A stretch of DNA of 64,000 nt from Buchnera aphidicola (Acyrthosiphon lactucae) (GTDB taxonomy: Bacteria > Pseudomonadota > Gammaproteobacteria > Enterobacterales > Enterobacteriaceae), in contig NZ_CP034891.1 in the NCBI RefSeq assembly GCF_005083565.1, positions 496,001 through 560,000 of the forward strand. The letters run 5' to 3'. Shown one piece after another: positions 1 to 11,171 of the stretch (position 1 is its first letter; each line of letters begins with the position of its first letter). The notes beneath the pieces are model-generated. The model made no database searches. It had not been told where the DNA came from and was given only the letters and a program-made list of their open reading frames with translations. The position numbers and the translations under genes were made by a program.

Positions 1-2533
1 ATATTTACTTTTTATGTATTACACCATATAAAAACAATATATTTCATTTGATTGAAAATAACAAAATTTGTTTAAATAAAAAAATCCAAGAAAAAGATGT
101 ATTTAGTGATTCACTCATAACATTATGGGGGCAATACGAAAAAATTTATGCTTTATATATTATTAAATCTAGAAAAACTAAAATAATTAATTGTTTTCAA
201 AAAAATAAAAATAACAATTTACTAAATATTATTAAAAATGATTTTTTTCACGGTAATAAATTAATAAAAAAAAAAGATTTTTAAAATTAACAGATAATTC
301 AATTTCTATTAATATTTGTTTTAATAAAAAAAATGAAATAGAAGTACTATATGAGAAATTATTAATATTTTTAAATGAAAATCCATCTATAAATCCTGGT
401 GATATCGTTGTTACTTCTTTTTCCATTGATGAATATACTTCATATATTCAATCAATATTTACATCAGCAGATGATAAAAAACAAATTCCTTTTTTTATAT
501 CTAAAAATTTTTCAAAAAAAACTGAAATAATACTATCTTGTTTTAAAAAAATATTAAATTTATCAAATAGTCGTTTCGAAAACGAAGAAATATTAGAATT
601 ACTCGATATTCCTGAAATAGCAAAAAAATTTAATTTTTTAGAAGAAGAGATAAAAGTTTTATATAATTGGATAGAAGAAACAAATATTCGATGGGCTATT
701 GATGATAAACATAAAGATTATTTATCTTTTCCTAGAAATAAACAAAATACATGGTTTTATGGTATAGAAAAATTACTTCTTAGCTATGCAATGAATGATA
801 CGAAAGTAATTTGGAATGATATTTTATCATGTAGTTTAATTAATGGTTCTAGAGCAGAGCTTATATCAAAATTAATTATATTTATAAAAATTCTAAAAAA
901 ATGGCAAAGAAAATTATCAAAATCACAACATCTTAAAGATTGGCATTCATTATCTGGAAAATTAATTAGTGACTTTTTTTACCCTAGTAAAAAAATAGAA
1001 AAATCCATTCGGATAATTCAAAAAAATTGGATAGAAATGATAAACGAGAGTTTATTATCAAATTATTCAAAAAAAATTTCAATTAACATACTGAGAAAAA
1101 TTTTTTTTTATAAATGTTTTAATACTAATAAAAAAAAATTTTTACCTGGTGTAATAAATTTTTGTCATCCTACAGCTGTATGTTATCTTCCATTTAAAGT
1201 AATATGTATTATTGGAGCCGATCATTTAAGTATTCCAAAAACAAATTATTTAGATAATTTAAATTTATTAAAAAATTATCCATTAATTGGAGATATTGAT
1301 ATTTATCAAAAATATTGTTACTTATTTGCCCAAAGTATATCCTGTGCTGAAAAATATTTTTATATCAGTTATATTGGATATTCTATTAAAGATGAAAGTA
1401 AAAGATACCCGTCAGTTTTAATTGACCAATTGTTAAATTATATAGCATTTAATTTCTGTTTTATAGGAGATAAAAATTTAAGTTTAGAAGATAATACTAA
1501 AAAAATAATTAAACATCTATGCAAAAAATATAAAAAAGAACATTTTTATAAAAAACAAAATATAGATTTCTTTAAAAAAAGAAATTTACAAAATTTTTTT
1601 CAACATCCAGATGAAAAAATACATTATAAAAATTTATTAGAAGAAAAGAGTTGTAATAAAATCAATTTAAAAGATTTAATAAATTTTTGGAAAAATCCGA
1701 TATGCTATTTTTTTAATTTTAATTTAAAAATAAAATTTAATAAAAAAAAACAACAAATTCATACAACAGAACCTTTTCTAGTAAATCAATTAGATTCTTT
1801 TAAAATAAAAACTATTATATTAAATAAAATAATAAATAATCAAGATACAATGGAATTATTTCAACATTATCTTCTTTCTGGAAATTTACCTTATAATTTT
1901 TTTGGCAAGATATTTTGGAATAAGAATATTCAAGAAATGACCCTTATAGCAAAAGAAGTTATGAAATATAGAGTTTTAACAGAAGAAAAAAAAATTAATT
2001 TAAAAATAGAAAAATACCAAATAAATGGTATTTTATCTGAAATACAAAATACAGGTTTACTACGTTGGAAACCAAATACTATTAATTATAGTGATCGTGT
2101 TAGCTTATGGTTAGAACATTTAATTTACTCTGTATTAGACGGTCGTGGAGAAAGTAAAATAATAGGCTATAAAAATCAAATCTGGTCTTTTTCTTCTTTA
2201 AATTCTATTACAGCATATACTTATCTTTTACGATATATAAAAGGATATATAAAAGGTATAAAAAAACCTTTATTATTAACAAAATCAGGTGCATCTTGGC
2301 TTGATCAAGTTTATGATTTAAAAAATAATTTTATTAAAAACGACTGTTATACACAAAGAAAAGGATATAAAAAATTATTAGAAACTTGGATAGGAAATGA
2401 TTATATTGAAGGAGAAAAAAAAGATTTTTATATTCAAAAAACAATTACACAATTGAACCAAAAAAATATAAAAAAAATTTGTGAAATAGCTCAAAAATGG
2501 CTAATTCCAATATTAAAAAATAAAAAAAAATAA
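1..2533 (+). CDS. recC: RecC, exonuclease V subunit (5' end outside window; frameshift at poly(A))
   Basis: RecC is the non-catalytic subunit of the RecBCD helicase-nuclease and reads Chi in E. coli. The window opens inside the gene at roughly residue 240 of the 1122-residue E. coli protein. Frame 3 is open from base 3 to a TAA at 282-284 and carries matches such as a DNLLHNIQSD-like stretch. From about base 260 the homology continues in frame 2 to the TAA at 2531-2533, with matches such as the IRWGIDD-like and WLEHLVY-like stretches. The switch falls at ten consecutive A (266-275); one extra A would join the frames. The ATG at 791 is internal to conserved RecC sequence and is not a true start. 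recB follows 12 bases downstream. Whether full protein is made is inference: either slippage at the A run rescues it or the gene is newly inactivated. Confidence 0.9.
266..275 (+). repeat. A10 homopolymer at the recC frame break
   Basis: Ten A in a row lie exactly where RecC homology passes from frame 3 to frame 2. An eleventh A restores one continuous reading frame. Long poly(A) tracts are known sites of polymerase slippage in Buchnera and other AT-rich insect symbionts. Confidence 0.85.
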
Positions 2534-2545
2534 AAATATAATAAG

Positions 2546-5500
2546 ATGAATATTACTAATATAAAAAAAAAACTCGATATATTTAAAATATTTCTTAATG
2601 GAGTAAATTTAATAGAAGCTTCAGCAGGAACGGGAAAAACTTTTACAATTGTATTGTTATATTTACGTTTATTATTAGGTATAGGAAAAAAAAATATATA
2701 TAAAAAAAAGCTTTTAGTGCATGAAATACTAGTAGTTACCTTTACTAATACAGCAAAAGAAGAATTATATATACGTATTAAAGATGGTATTCAAAATCTA
2801 TATTTAACTTGTATAAATAAAAAGAATAAAAATCCTCCTTTTGATTTTTTTTTAAAAGAAATTAATAATATAGATGAAGCTATTTATATTTTAAAAAAAG
2901 CAAAAAATAACATAAACGAATCTTGCATCTATACAATACATGGTTTTTGTCAACATATATTAGAATTGCATACTTTTCATTTAAATTCTATTTTTGAAGA
3001 TAAAATAATTGATGATGAAGATAATTTATATTTACAAGCTACACAAGATTTTTGGAGACGTTCTTTTTATAATTTACCAGAAGATATTATTAATATTATT
3101 CATCAAGATTATAAAAATCCAAACGATCTTTTAAAAAAGATAAAACCATTTTTTCATGTACAGTTAGTTAATTTTCCTGAAAAAATTTTAAACAATAAAA
3201 AAATAATTATTTCTCATAAAAAAAACATAAAAAAAATAAATTTTTTTAAAAAAATATGGTTAATTTATTATCAATTTATACCCAAAGAAATTGATAATCT
3301 AAAAATAAATAAAAAAATATATAGTAATTTTAATCTTTCTAGATGGATTAATGATATTACAATATGGGCAAAATCTGAAACTAAAGATTATGCAATTCCA
3401 CTTTCATTAAAATATTTTACAAAAGAAAATATAAAAAAAAATACAACTAATAATATCTGCTCAAAATATATTATTTTTGAAGAAACTGAAAAAATATTAA
3501 CAAAGAAATTTTCGTTAAAAAATATTATTATTATATACGCTATAAAAAAAATTAATGAATTTTTACTAAAAGAAAAGAAAAAAAAATCATTAATAGGATT
3601 TAATGATTTATTAAATATACTCTTAAAATCTGTAAAAAAAGAAAAATATCTTAGAAATTTAATAAGAAGAAAATACCCTGCAGTATTTATTGATGAGTTT
3701 CAAGATACTGATATTAAACAATATAAAATATTTGATCGTTTATATAAAAAAAACAAAAAAACAGTATTATTTCTTATTGGAGATCCCAAACAAGCAATAT
3801 ATAGTTTTAGAGGTGCGGATATTTTTTCATATTTATATGCCAAATCTAAAATTAAAACATACTATTATCTTGATACTAATTGGCGTTCTTCAATAAATAT
3901 GTGTAAAAGTATTAATTTTTTATTTTCTCAACATAAAAATCCATTTATTTTTAATAATATTTCATTTACACCTATATTGCCTTCTCATAAAAACTCAAGT
4001 ATGAACTTTACGATCAATGAAATTATTCAAGTTCCAATGAGATTTTTTTTACAAGAAAAGGAAGAAGTGCATATTGATGATTATCAAGTTTGGATTTCAA
4101 AACAGTGTGCAAATGAAATTAGTTTTTGGTTAACTTCCGCAAAAAAAGGAAAAGCTAAGATTACAACTAAAAATGGAGAAAGAATTCTCAAGGCTAACGA
4201 TATTGCTATATTAGTAAGAAATAAAAAAGAATCTAATCTAATTCAAAACGAGCTAAAAAAACTTAATATCATTTCAATATACTCATCTGAAAAAACGAGC
4301 ATTTTCCAAACTTTTGATGCTCAAGAATTACTATGGATATTAGAATCTATTTTAGAACCTGAAAATGAAACATTATTAAGACAATCAAATTCCACACATA
4401 TTTTCAAAAAATTATCATCTATAATGAAAAAAAAATCAATAAATGAAAATTCATATTTTTTAATAGAAAAATTATACGAATACCAAGACATATGGGAAAA
4501 AATAGGAATTTTCTATATGATTAAAACTATAATATTAGAATATCAAATAAACTCTAATTCTATAGAAATAAATGAACATTATATAAAAAATTTAAATTTT
4601 TTACATATAGCAGAATTATTACAAGAACAATTTCAATATTTTCAGAAAAAAACATCTCTAATTAGTTGGTTTCAAAAAAAGATATTACAAAAAACAAAAC
4701 CATTACATAATGAATATATTAGATCTTTTAATCAAAATATATCTGTTAAAATTGTTACTATACATAAATCGAAGGGATTGGAATATCCTATTGTTTGGAT
4801 ACCTTTTAGCATAGATTTTAAAAAATCACTATTACCTATTTATCATGATAAAAAAAATTTTAAAACATATTTTGATATAAAACAAACTAATGAAAGTTTA
4901 TCTATAGCAGATGAAGAAAGATTAGCAGAAGATATAAGATTTTTATATGTTGCACTTACAAGAGCAATTGTGCATTGTAGTATTGGGATAGCATGTGTAA
5001 TAAAAAAACATAAAAAAAATAGAAATAATAGTGATATTCACAAAAGTGGTTTAGGATACACTATACAAGATGGTAAATCTATGAATTACAAAAACTTATT
5101 TAATCAATTAAAAAAAATAAGCATGAATAATTTTATAGAAATAAGACATAATACAGAAAATTTTGAATTACCTATAGAAAAAAAAATAATTTATTTAATA
5201 CGAAAAACAAATTTTTTAAATGAAAAAATCAGAAATCTTTGGAAAATAACAAGTTTTACACAATTAAATAAAGAAAATAAATTATTAACAATCAACAAAA
5301 AAGAAACTATTTCAGAAAAATCTTTAATACAAAATAAGAAAAAAAATAATAAATTTCCAACAATACATAACTTTCCAAAGGGAGAAAATACTGGATTGAT
5401 GATTCATGAAATATTAAAAAATTTACCTTTTTTAAATGAAAAAAATTATAATTGGTTTTCTGATATTTTAAACAAATATAATATTTCTTTAAAATGGACT

Positions 5501-6061
5501 GAAATATTAATATCTTGGATAAAAAATATTATTAATACACCTATCGGTAATAAAAAAATTATTTTATCAAAAATAGAAAAAAAATCATGTATAAGAGAAT
5601 TAGAATTTTTTTTACCTATAAAAAATAAATTATACAGTACAGAATTAAATAAAATTATACAATGTATTGATCCTATATCTATTCTTTCTCCAAAATTATT
5701 TTTTAATCCAGTTAAGGGAATATTAAAAGGATTTATTGATTTAGTTTTTTTTTGGAAGAAAAAATATTATATATTAGATTATAAGTCTAATTGGTTAGGA
5801 AAAAATAATAGTTTTTATTCTAATGTGCATATAAAAAAAGAAATGATTAAAAAAAGATATGATTTACAATATCAAATATACACCATAGCAATACATAAAT
5901 ACTTGCAAAAAAAAATAAAAAACTATAATTATAAAGATGATTTTGGTGGTGTTTTTTATATTTTTTTGCGAGCAGTAGAACCTGAACAAAAAAATAATGG
6001 AATTTTTTATTCTATTCCAGATTATTCACTAATAGAAAAAATAACTACTTTAATTTCATAA
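2546..6061 (+). CDS. recB: RecB, exonuclease V helicase-nuclease subunit
   Basis: RecB is the 3'-5' helicase and sole nuclease of RecBCD, acting on double-strand DNA ends. At 1171 residues it is full length (E. coli 1180). The UvrD-type helicase P-loop is EASAGTGKT with Lys31, and a DEFQDTD motif II lies near residue 390. The C-terminal nuclease site is intact: Asp1065 in GFIDLV, then Asp1078 and Lys1080 in LDYKSNWLG, each two residues off E. coli D1067, D1080 and K1082. It lies 12 bases after recC and 4 bases before recD, so the three are surely one operon. Retention of the catalytic residues argues for continued selection. Buchnera is known to keep recBCD while lacking recA, so its role here is more likely DNA degradation or end clearing than classical recombination. 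Confidence 0.97.
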   Translation: MNITNIKKKLDIFKIFLNGVNLIEASAGTGKTFTIVLLYLRLLLGIGKKNIYKKKLLVHEILVVTFTNTAKEELYIRIKDGIQNLYLTCINKKNKNPPFDFFLKEINNIDEAIYILKKAKNNINESCIYTIHGFCQHILELHTFHLNSIFEDKIIDDEDNLYLQATQDFWRRSFYNLPEDIINIIHQDYKNPNDLLKKIKPFFHVQLVNFPEKILNNKKIIISHKKNIKKINFFKKIWLIYYQFIPKEIDNLKINKKIYSNFNLSRWINDITIWAKSETKDYAIPLSLKYFTKENIKKNTTNNICSKYIIFEETEKILTKKFSLKNIIIIYAIKKINEFLLKEKKKKSLIGFNDLLNILLKSVKKEKYLRNLIRRKYPAVFIDEFQDTDIKQYKIFDRLYKKNKKTVLFLIGDPKQAIYSFRGADIFSYLYAKSKIKTYYYLDTNWRSSINMCKSINFLFSQHKNPFIFNNISFTPILPSHKNSSMNFTINEIIQVPMRFFLQEKEEVHIDDYQVWISKQCANEISFWLTSAKKGKAKITTKNGERILKANDIAILVRNKKESNLIQNELKKLNIISIYSSEKTSIFQTFDAQELLWILESILEPENETLLRQSNSTHIFKKLSSIMKKKSINENSYFLIEKLYEYQDIWEKIGIFYMIKTIILEYQINSNSIEINEHYIKNLNFLHIAELLQEQFQYFQKKTSLISWFQKKILQKTKPLHNEYIRSFNQNISVKIVTIHKSKGLEYPIVWIPFSIDFKKSLLPIYHDKKNFKTYFDIKQTNESLSIADEERLAEDIRFLYVALTRAIVHCSIGIACVIKKHKKNRNNSDIHKSGLGYTIQDGKSMNYKNLFNQLKKISMNNFIEIRHNTENFELPIEKKIIYLIRKTNFLNEKIRNLWKITSFTQLNKENKLLTINKKETISEKSLIQNKKKNNKFPTIHNFPKGENTGLMIHEILKNLPFLNEKNYNWFSDILNKYNISLKWTEILISWIKNIINTPIGNKKIILSKIEKKSCIRELEFFLPIKNKLYSTELNKIIQCIDPISILSPKLFFNPVKGILKGFIDLVFFWKKKYYILDYKSNWLGKNNSFYSNVHIKKEMIKKRYDLQYQIYTIAIHKYLQKKIKNYNYKDDFGGVFYIFLRAVEPEQKNNGIFYSIPDYSLIEKITTLIS

Positions 6062-6065
6062 AAAT

Positions 6066-7877
6066 ATGATTATATTATTAAAAAAAGCTGTAAAATTAAA
6101 AATTATACGTCCAATTGATTTTTATTTTTCTCAATTTATCGCAGAAAAAAATATTGTTGTAATGTTAGTTGCAGCTTGCATAAGTTATGAAAATAGTCAA
6201 GGACATATCTTTCTACCTATTAAATATTTTGAAAAAAATTATTTTTTTTCTAGTTCAAATAAGAAATTAATAAAAAAAATATTAATAATTTTAGAAAAAA
6301 AAATAAATTGGTCCTTAGAGTTATTAAACCATCCATCTGTGGGTAATGGTTATATTCCTACACCTTTAGTGTTATATAAAAAAAAAATATATCTTTATAA
6401 AATGTGGAAATCTGAAAATAATATTTTAAACTATTTATATACAAAAAAAAATCAAAATAAAATTAATCAGAAAAAATGTTCCAAAATATTAGACAATTTA
6501 TTTCCTGGTAAAAGAAAAAATTTTCAAAAAATAGCAGTAGCACTAACTTTAATAAATCAGATAACATTTATTGTAGGTGGTCCTGGAACTGGAAAAACTA
6601 CTACTATATTAAAAATCATAATTGCATTAATTAAAAATGCAAAAAAAACAATTAAAATTCAGTTATCTGCACCAACAGGAAAAGCAACAACACGTTTAAC
6701 AGAAATAATAAAAAATAATATCTTTAATCTATATTTCTCCGAAAAAGAAAAATGTTCTCTTCCATCTAGAGCTAAAACTATACATCAATTATTAGGAATC
6801 CAAAAAATATCGCAAAATAGTTTTTTTAATAAAAATAATTTATTAGATTTAGATGTTTTAATTATTGATGAAATTTCAATGGTAGACATTTTAATGATGG
6901 AAAAAATATTATTTTCAGTTTCAAGCAATACTAAGTTGATTTTTATAGGAGATCATAATCAATTATGTCCAGTTGAATCATGTTCTATTTTAAGAAAAAT
7001 TTGTTGTTATGCTGATAATGGATACAGTTTTAAAACTATAATCAACATCGAAAAACTTACACAATATAAATTGTCAAAAATAATAAATAAAACAACAACA
7101 GCGTTTATCAGTAATAGTATATGTCTCTTGAAAAAAAACTATAGATTTGATAAAAGTTCAGGAATTTATACATTATCAAATGCAATTTGTAATAAAAAAA
7201 TAAAAATTATTAAAAATTTATTTAAGAATTCAATAAAAAATGTTTTTTTTTATGAAACTAATTCCACTCAAAAATATATAAAAATGATTGAAAATATTGC
7301 TTTAAACTATCAAAATTTTTGGGAAAAAATATACAAAAATGAAAATATGAAAGAAATAATAAAATCTTTTCAAGATTATCAGGTATTATGTGTATTACAT
7401 GATGGTTTGTTTGGTGTAAATACCATAAATAAAAAATTAGAAGAAAATATGTATCAAAGAAATATAATAAAATATTTTTATATCAATGGACAAGAGTGGT
7501 ATATAGGAAAACCTATTATTATTAATAATAACAATAAATTTTTAGATATATTTAATGGAAATATAGGTATTACTAATATTAATAAAAATGGTACTTTACA
7601 AGTATCCTTTTTAAAAGAAAATAATAAAATTACTAATATTCCTGTAAAAATTTTAAGAAATTACAAAACTGCTTGGGCTATCACAGTACATAAAGCACAA
7701 GGTTCAGAATTTATGAATACAGCTTTAATATTACCAAATTTTAATTCAAATATTTTAAATAAAGATATTTTGTATACTGGTATAACAAGATCTCGAAAAA
7801 TATTAAGTATTTTTTCAGAAAAAGAAATTTTTATAAAAACTGCTCTTAAAAATACAGAAAAAATAATATTTAAATAA
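6066..7877 (+). CDS. recD: RecD, exonuclease V 5'-3' helicase subunit
   Basis: RecD is the faster 5'-3' motor of RecBCD. It has 603 residues against 608 in E. coli. The P-loop GGPGTGKTTT carries Lys177, the same position as in E. coli. The Walker B motif is LIIDEISMVD. A late motif VHKAQGSEF near residue 540 and a terminal TGITRS stretch match helicase motifs V and VI. It starts 4 bases after recB. A run of ten A at 6378-6387 lies inside the intact frame, so it could also slip during transcription. The 3' neighbour is the decayed argA, which converges on it. Confidence 0.97.
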   Translation: MIILLKKAVKLKIIRPIDFYFSQFIAEKNIVVMLVAACISYENSQGHIFLPIKYFEKNYFFSSSNKKLIKKILIILEKKINWSLELLNHPSVGNGYIPTPLVLYKKKIYLYKMWKSENNILNYLYTKKNQNKINQKKCSKILDNLFPGKRKNFQKIAVALTLINQITFIVGGPGTGKTTTILKIIIALIKNAKKTIKIQLSAPTGKATTRLTEIIKNNIFNLYFSEKEKCSLPSRAKTIHQLLGIQKISQNSFFNKNNLLDLDVLIIDEISMVDILMMEKILFSVSSNTKLIFIGDHNQLCPVESCSILRKICCYADNGYSFKTIINIEKLTQYKLSKIINKTTTAFISNSICLLKKNYRFDKSSGIYTLSNAICNKKIKIIKNLFKNSIKNVFFYETNSTQKYIKMIENIALNYQNFWEKIYKNENMKEIIKSFQDYQVLCVLHDGLFGVNTINKKLEENMYQRNIIKYFYINGQEWYIGKPIIINNNNKFLDIFNGNIGITNINKNGTLQVSFLKENNKITNIPVKILRNYKTAWAITVHKAQGSEFMNTALILPNFNSNILNKDILYTGITRSRKILSIFSEKEIFIKTALKNTEKIIFK

Positions 7878-7913
7878 TAATATTTTTTTAAGATATCTAC
7901 GAATATTTTAAAT

Positions 7914-9196
7914 TAAGTCAATCGTAAAATTTTTGCAATACGCTAATAATTATACGTTTTCTTCTTACTTTCCAGAAAAACTTCAATATCAACTAAAATC
8001 AAATCTCTTTCTTAAAACTAATAAATACTTTTAGTTATTAATACAAAAAAATCTTTTCTAGACACATTGTCTTATACTGAATTTTGATTTTTTTTAATAA
8101 TTAATTTTCATAAAAAGAATTTTTACAATCAGATAAACAACTAAGTAAACCATTTTCCCTACTTTTTCTTTTAAAAAAGGATATAATGCTGTATAAACAA
8201 TAGTGAAATTATCATATTCAATAATAGTAAATTTATCTACTTTTATTTCTAATTGTTTTCGTGATCTACAAAGTAAAATTTCTTTTTTTCTAAAGGATGA
8301 ATCATTTCTAATATTTCTCTAATATCATTGATACTAGCTCATCTTATTTTTTTCTGCTAATTTCAAAACCATCTGAGTACTAATTCCATGATAAGAAAAT
8401 AATTTTTGCAATAGTGCTCTACTTTTATAAGCTTTTATCGTATTCCTTAAAAAACAAAAAATTGGAGAAATATAATGACCTATTTTCCAATTTTTTAATT
8501 GTATTATTTATATTAGTAGGTAGTAATTCAGAAATAATTTTGTCTTTATCATTTATAAATACTTGATTACTAAAAAACCTATCATTTTTTCTGCTTTTAA
8601 TTCAATACTAATTTTAGTTGCTATCTCTTCAGAAATTAAATTAAAACTTTCTCCTGTTATAGAAATACAAACTGGACTAATTGAAACTATAAATCCATTT
8701 TTTAATTGATAATTAATTGCATTTTCATTAATTCTTCTAATTCGACAACTATGATAATAATCTATACCATCATCAATTTCTAGTGGTTGCACAATAATAA
8801 AATTGCGACTGACTACATTAATATTTTCTGCTTATAGTGAAGTATTAGTTAACGTTATAGATAAACAAGCTGTAATATCAAATTTCAATCTTCCTGCTTC
8901 TTTCTTAATTTATTCTAAAGAGTCTGAATCAGTGATTCGTATATATTTATGATAATTAATTTCAATATTTTTTCTTTTAAACTAGAATTAATTTAAAGAC
9001 AAGCGCTTTAGACTAATATTAAACAAATACTTAAACGATGTAATAATCCTATATCATTAATGATACGAGAATAATTTTCATGCTTAATGGTTTCGTCAAA
9101 TAACAATATTATTATAAATATTTTACCGCAATGAGCATTAATATAAGGAACGCTGTGACGAAAATCTTGAACTAATTCAGTATCACGTTATTTCAT
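7914..9196 (-). pseudogene. argA: Decayed argA (N-acetylglutamate synthase)
   Basis: ArgA makes N-acetylglutamate, the first step of arginine synthesis from glutamate. Remnants run in order along the minus strand over the length of the 443-residue E. coli protein. The start ATG at 9196 has a Shine-Dalgarno-like AAGGGG ahead of it, but codon 3 is TAA. After that come RDTELV..DFRHSVPYIN (near 9190-9140), a 79-codon open stretch at 8553-8792 matching DDGVDYCHSGRIRRI and TGESFNLTSEEIA, later pieces matching the acetyltransferase domain (IREILEMIHPLEK, RSRKQLE.KVDKFTII), and VDI...ESKK near the end. Stops and frame changes are scattered through it. The surrounding order recD-argA-tRNA-Met-mltA is the usual Buchnera order, so this is decay in place, not an insertion. 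The reading of function loss is firm; the effect on arginine supply is inference. Confidence 0.93.
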
Positions 9197-9342
9197 AACA
9201 ATCCCCTTGCATTTTTACTGCAATCTATATATTATTTTTTATTAATATAATTTTAATTATCTAAAAAAGATTAAAATATTGGAAGGTTTTTTTTAAAAAG
9301 GTGGGATTAAATTAAATATTTTAAATATAAATATTTTTTAAC

Positions 9343-9419
<77 letters not shown>

Positions 9420-9529
9420 TCTTTATTGAATTGTATATTACACTGTTATAAAAAAAATTGCAATAATTTTTATCAATTAAATATTTAGTTAAAAATATTT
9501 TATAACTTAACACTGTTAATTTAACAAAA

Positions 9530-10606
9530 ATGAAGAAAATAATAATTATAATAATATTTTTCAGTTTAATTCTTTCATTTGTACAATCATACGCACATAT
9601 AGCTATCAATCAAGGACAACAATATAAAAAAAAACTAATACAAGATTTTACAAAAATAAAAAAAATAAATATTGAAAAAAAAATAGTTAATTCAAAATCA
9701 TTTCTCATTCAAATAGAAAAAATCAAAAAATATTCTCCATCTTTATACTCAAAAAATGAATCACTTTATAAAGCAATTTTAAATTGGTTGAAAAATAACT
9801 CAAATATTAATAAATTCAACCAATTCGGAATTAATTTATTTCAAATGAAAGGAATAGATAACTATGGTAATGTTAAAATAACTGGATATTATACACCAAT
9901 AGTACAAGCGAGAAAAATTCAAAAAGATGAATTTAAATACCCGATATATTCAATGCCTTATCATTTAAAAAAAAATGCACTTTTACCAAATAGAAAAGAC
10001 ATATATAATGGAGCTTTAGATAAAAAATATATTTTAGCTTATAGTAATTCGTTAATAGATAACTTCATTATGGAGATTCAAGGAAGTGCGTTTATAGATT
10101 ATGGAAATAATAAAAAATTAACTTTTTTTAGCTATGCTGGTAAAAACGGTTGGCCCTATAAAGCAATTGGACAAATTTTAATTAATCGAGGTGATATACA
10201 AAAAAAAAATATGTCTATGCAATCTATTAAAAATTGGTTTAAAAAACATACAAAAAAAGAAATACAAAATTTACTTGAAGAAAATCCATCTTTTGTGTTT
10301 TTTAAAAAAACAAAAAAAAAACAAGTATATGGTGCAAGTGCTGTTCCATTAATAAATCAAACATCAGTAGCATCAGATACTTCTATAATAAAAAAAGGTA
10401 GTGTAATATTATTACAAACACCACTACTTGATAAAAATGGAATATTTATTAAGAAATATGAAATGCGTTTAGTAATTGCATTAGATGTGGGAGGTGCAAT
10501 AAAAGGTCAACATTTTGATATGTATGAAGGAATTGGTAAAAAAGCTGCTGTATCAGCAGGTTTTTATAATCATTATGGATATGCTTGGATATTAAATAAT
10601 CAGTAA
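9530..10606 (+). CDS. mltA: MltA, membrane-bound lytic murein transglycosylase A
   Basis: MltA cleaves peptidoglycan glycan strands to 1,6-anhydro products. It has 358 residues (E. coli 365) and is well conserved from DNYGN..ITGYYTP through the C-terminal signature [13 protein letters not shown] with Asp319 and Asp330, so the catalytic region looks complete. The N-terminus is a hydrophobic signal-like segment (residues 3-20), but the cysteine of the E. coli lipoprotein box is absent: the sequence runs [10 protein letters not shown]. The protein may therefore be secreted or anchored by the uncleaved segment and not be a lipoprotein. Two runs of ten A lie inside the intact frame (10200-10209 and 10312-10321). 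The ribH gene follows 40 bases later. Confidence 0.94.
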   Translation: MKKIIIIIIFFSLILSFVQSYAHIAINQGQQYKKKLIQDFTKIKKINIEKKIVNSKSFLIQIEKIKKYSPSLYSKNESLYKAILNWLKNNSNINKFNQFGINLFQMKGIDNYGNVKITGYYTPIVQARKIQKDEFKYPIYSMPYHLKKNALLPNRKDIYNGALDKKYILAYSNSLIDNFIMEIQGSAFIDYGNNKKLTFFSYAGKNGWPYKAIGQILINRGDIQKKNMSMQSIKNWFKKHTKKEIQNLLEENPSFVFFKKTKKKQVYGASAVPLINQTSVASDTSIIKKGSVILLQTPLLDKNGIFIKKYEMRLVIALDVGGAIKGQHFDMYEGIGKKAAVSAGFYNHYGYAWILNNQ

Positions 10607-10646
10607 TTAATAATCTTAATTCTTAAAATAAATAAGTATAAAAAAT

Positions 10647-11123
10647 ATGAATAAAGTTCAATCAGGAATCACAGCTAAAAATGCATCTATTGCTATAATA
10701 ATTTCGAGATTTAATGAATTTATTAATCATAACTTATTATCAGGAGCATTAGATACTTTAAAAAGAATAGGACAAGTGAATGAAGAGAATATTTTAATAG
10801 TATATGTTCCTGGAACATATGAAATACCAACTGTGGCAAGTTATATCGCAAGTTCTGGTAAATATGATGCTATTATTGCTATAGGAACAATTATAAAAGG
10901 AGATACTGATCATTTTAAACATATTGCTAATGATACTAGTAACAGTCTTTCAAGAATTAGTACTCAAAATTTTTTACCTATTACATTAGGAATATTAACA
11001 ACAAAAAATATTGAACAATCAATTGAAAGATCTGGAACAAAAATGGGTAATAAAGGTTCTGAAGCTGCTCTAGCTGCATTGGAAATGATTAATATTATGA
11101 AAAAATTAAAAAAAATACTATAA
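10647..11123 (+). CDS. ribH: RibH, 6,7-dimethyl-8-ribityllumazine synthase
   Basis: RibH joins the ribD-pathway pyrimidine to 3,4-dihydroxy-2-butanone 4-phosphate, the penultimate riboflavin step, as a multimeric shell. It has 158 residues (E. coli 156). The RFN.FIN start region, VPGTYEIP, and the IERSGTKMGNKG phosphate-binding segment are conserved. The active-site loop reads IGTIIKGDTDHFKH where E. coli has LGTVIRGGTAHFEY, so the key His is kept but the neighbours differ (Gly to Asp, Glu to Lys). The gene is also called ribE in some annotations. It sits with ribD nearby; riboflavin supply to the aphid is an established Buchnera function. Confidence 0.96.
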   Translation: MNKVQSGITAKNASIAIIISRFNEFINHNLLSGALDTLKRIGQVNEENILIVYVPGTYEIPTVASYIASSGKYDAIIAIGTIIKGDTDHFKHIANDTSNSLSRISTQNFLPITLGILTTKNIEQSIERSGTKMGNKGSEAALAALEMINIMKKLKKIL

Positions 11124-11171
11124 TATTAAATATGTTATATTAAATATATATTTTAAAATTTAACGATAAAA

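Noticed and set aside
791..2533. A separate 580-residue protein starting at ATG 791
   Set aside because: RecC homology continues upstream in the same frame to about base 260, so the ATG is an internal Met (LLSYAMND against LLGYAMES).
8553..8792. A 79-residue ORF as an independent gene
   Set aside because: It is the best-preserved fragment of decayed argA, with argA remnants before and after it on the same strand.
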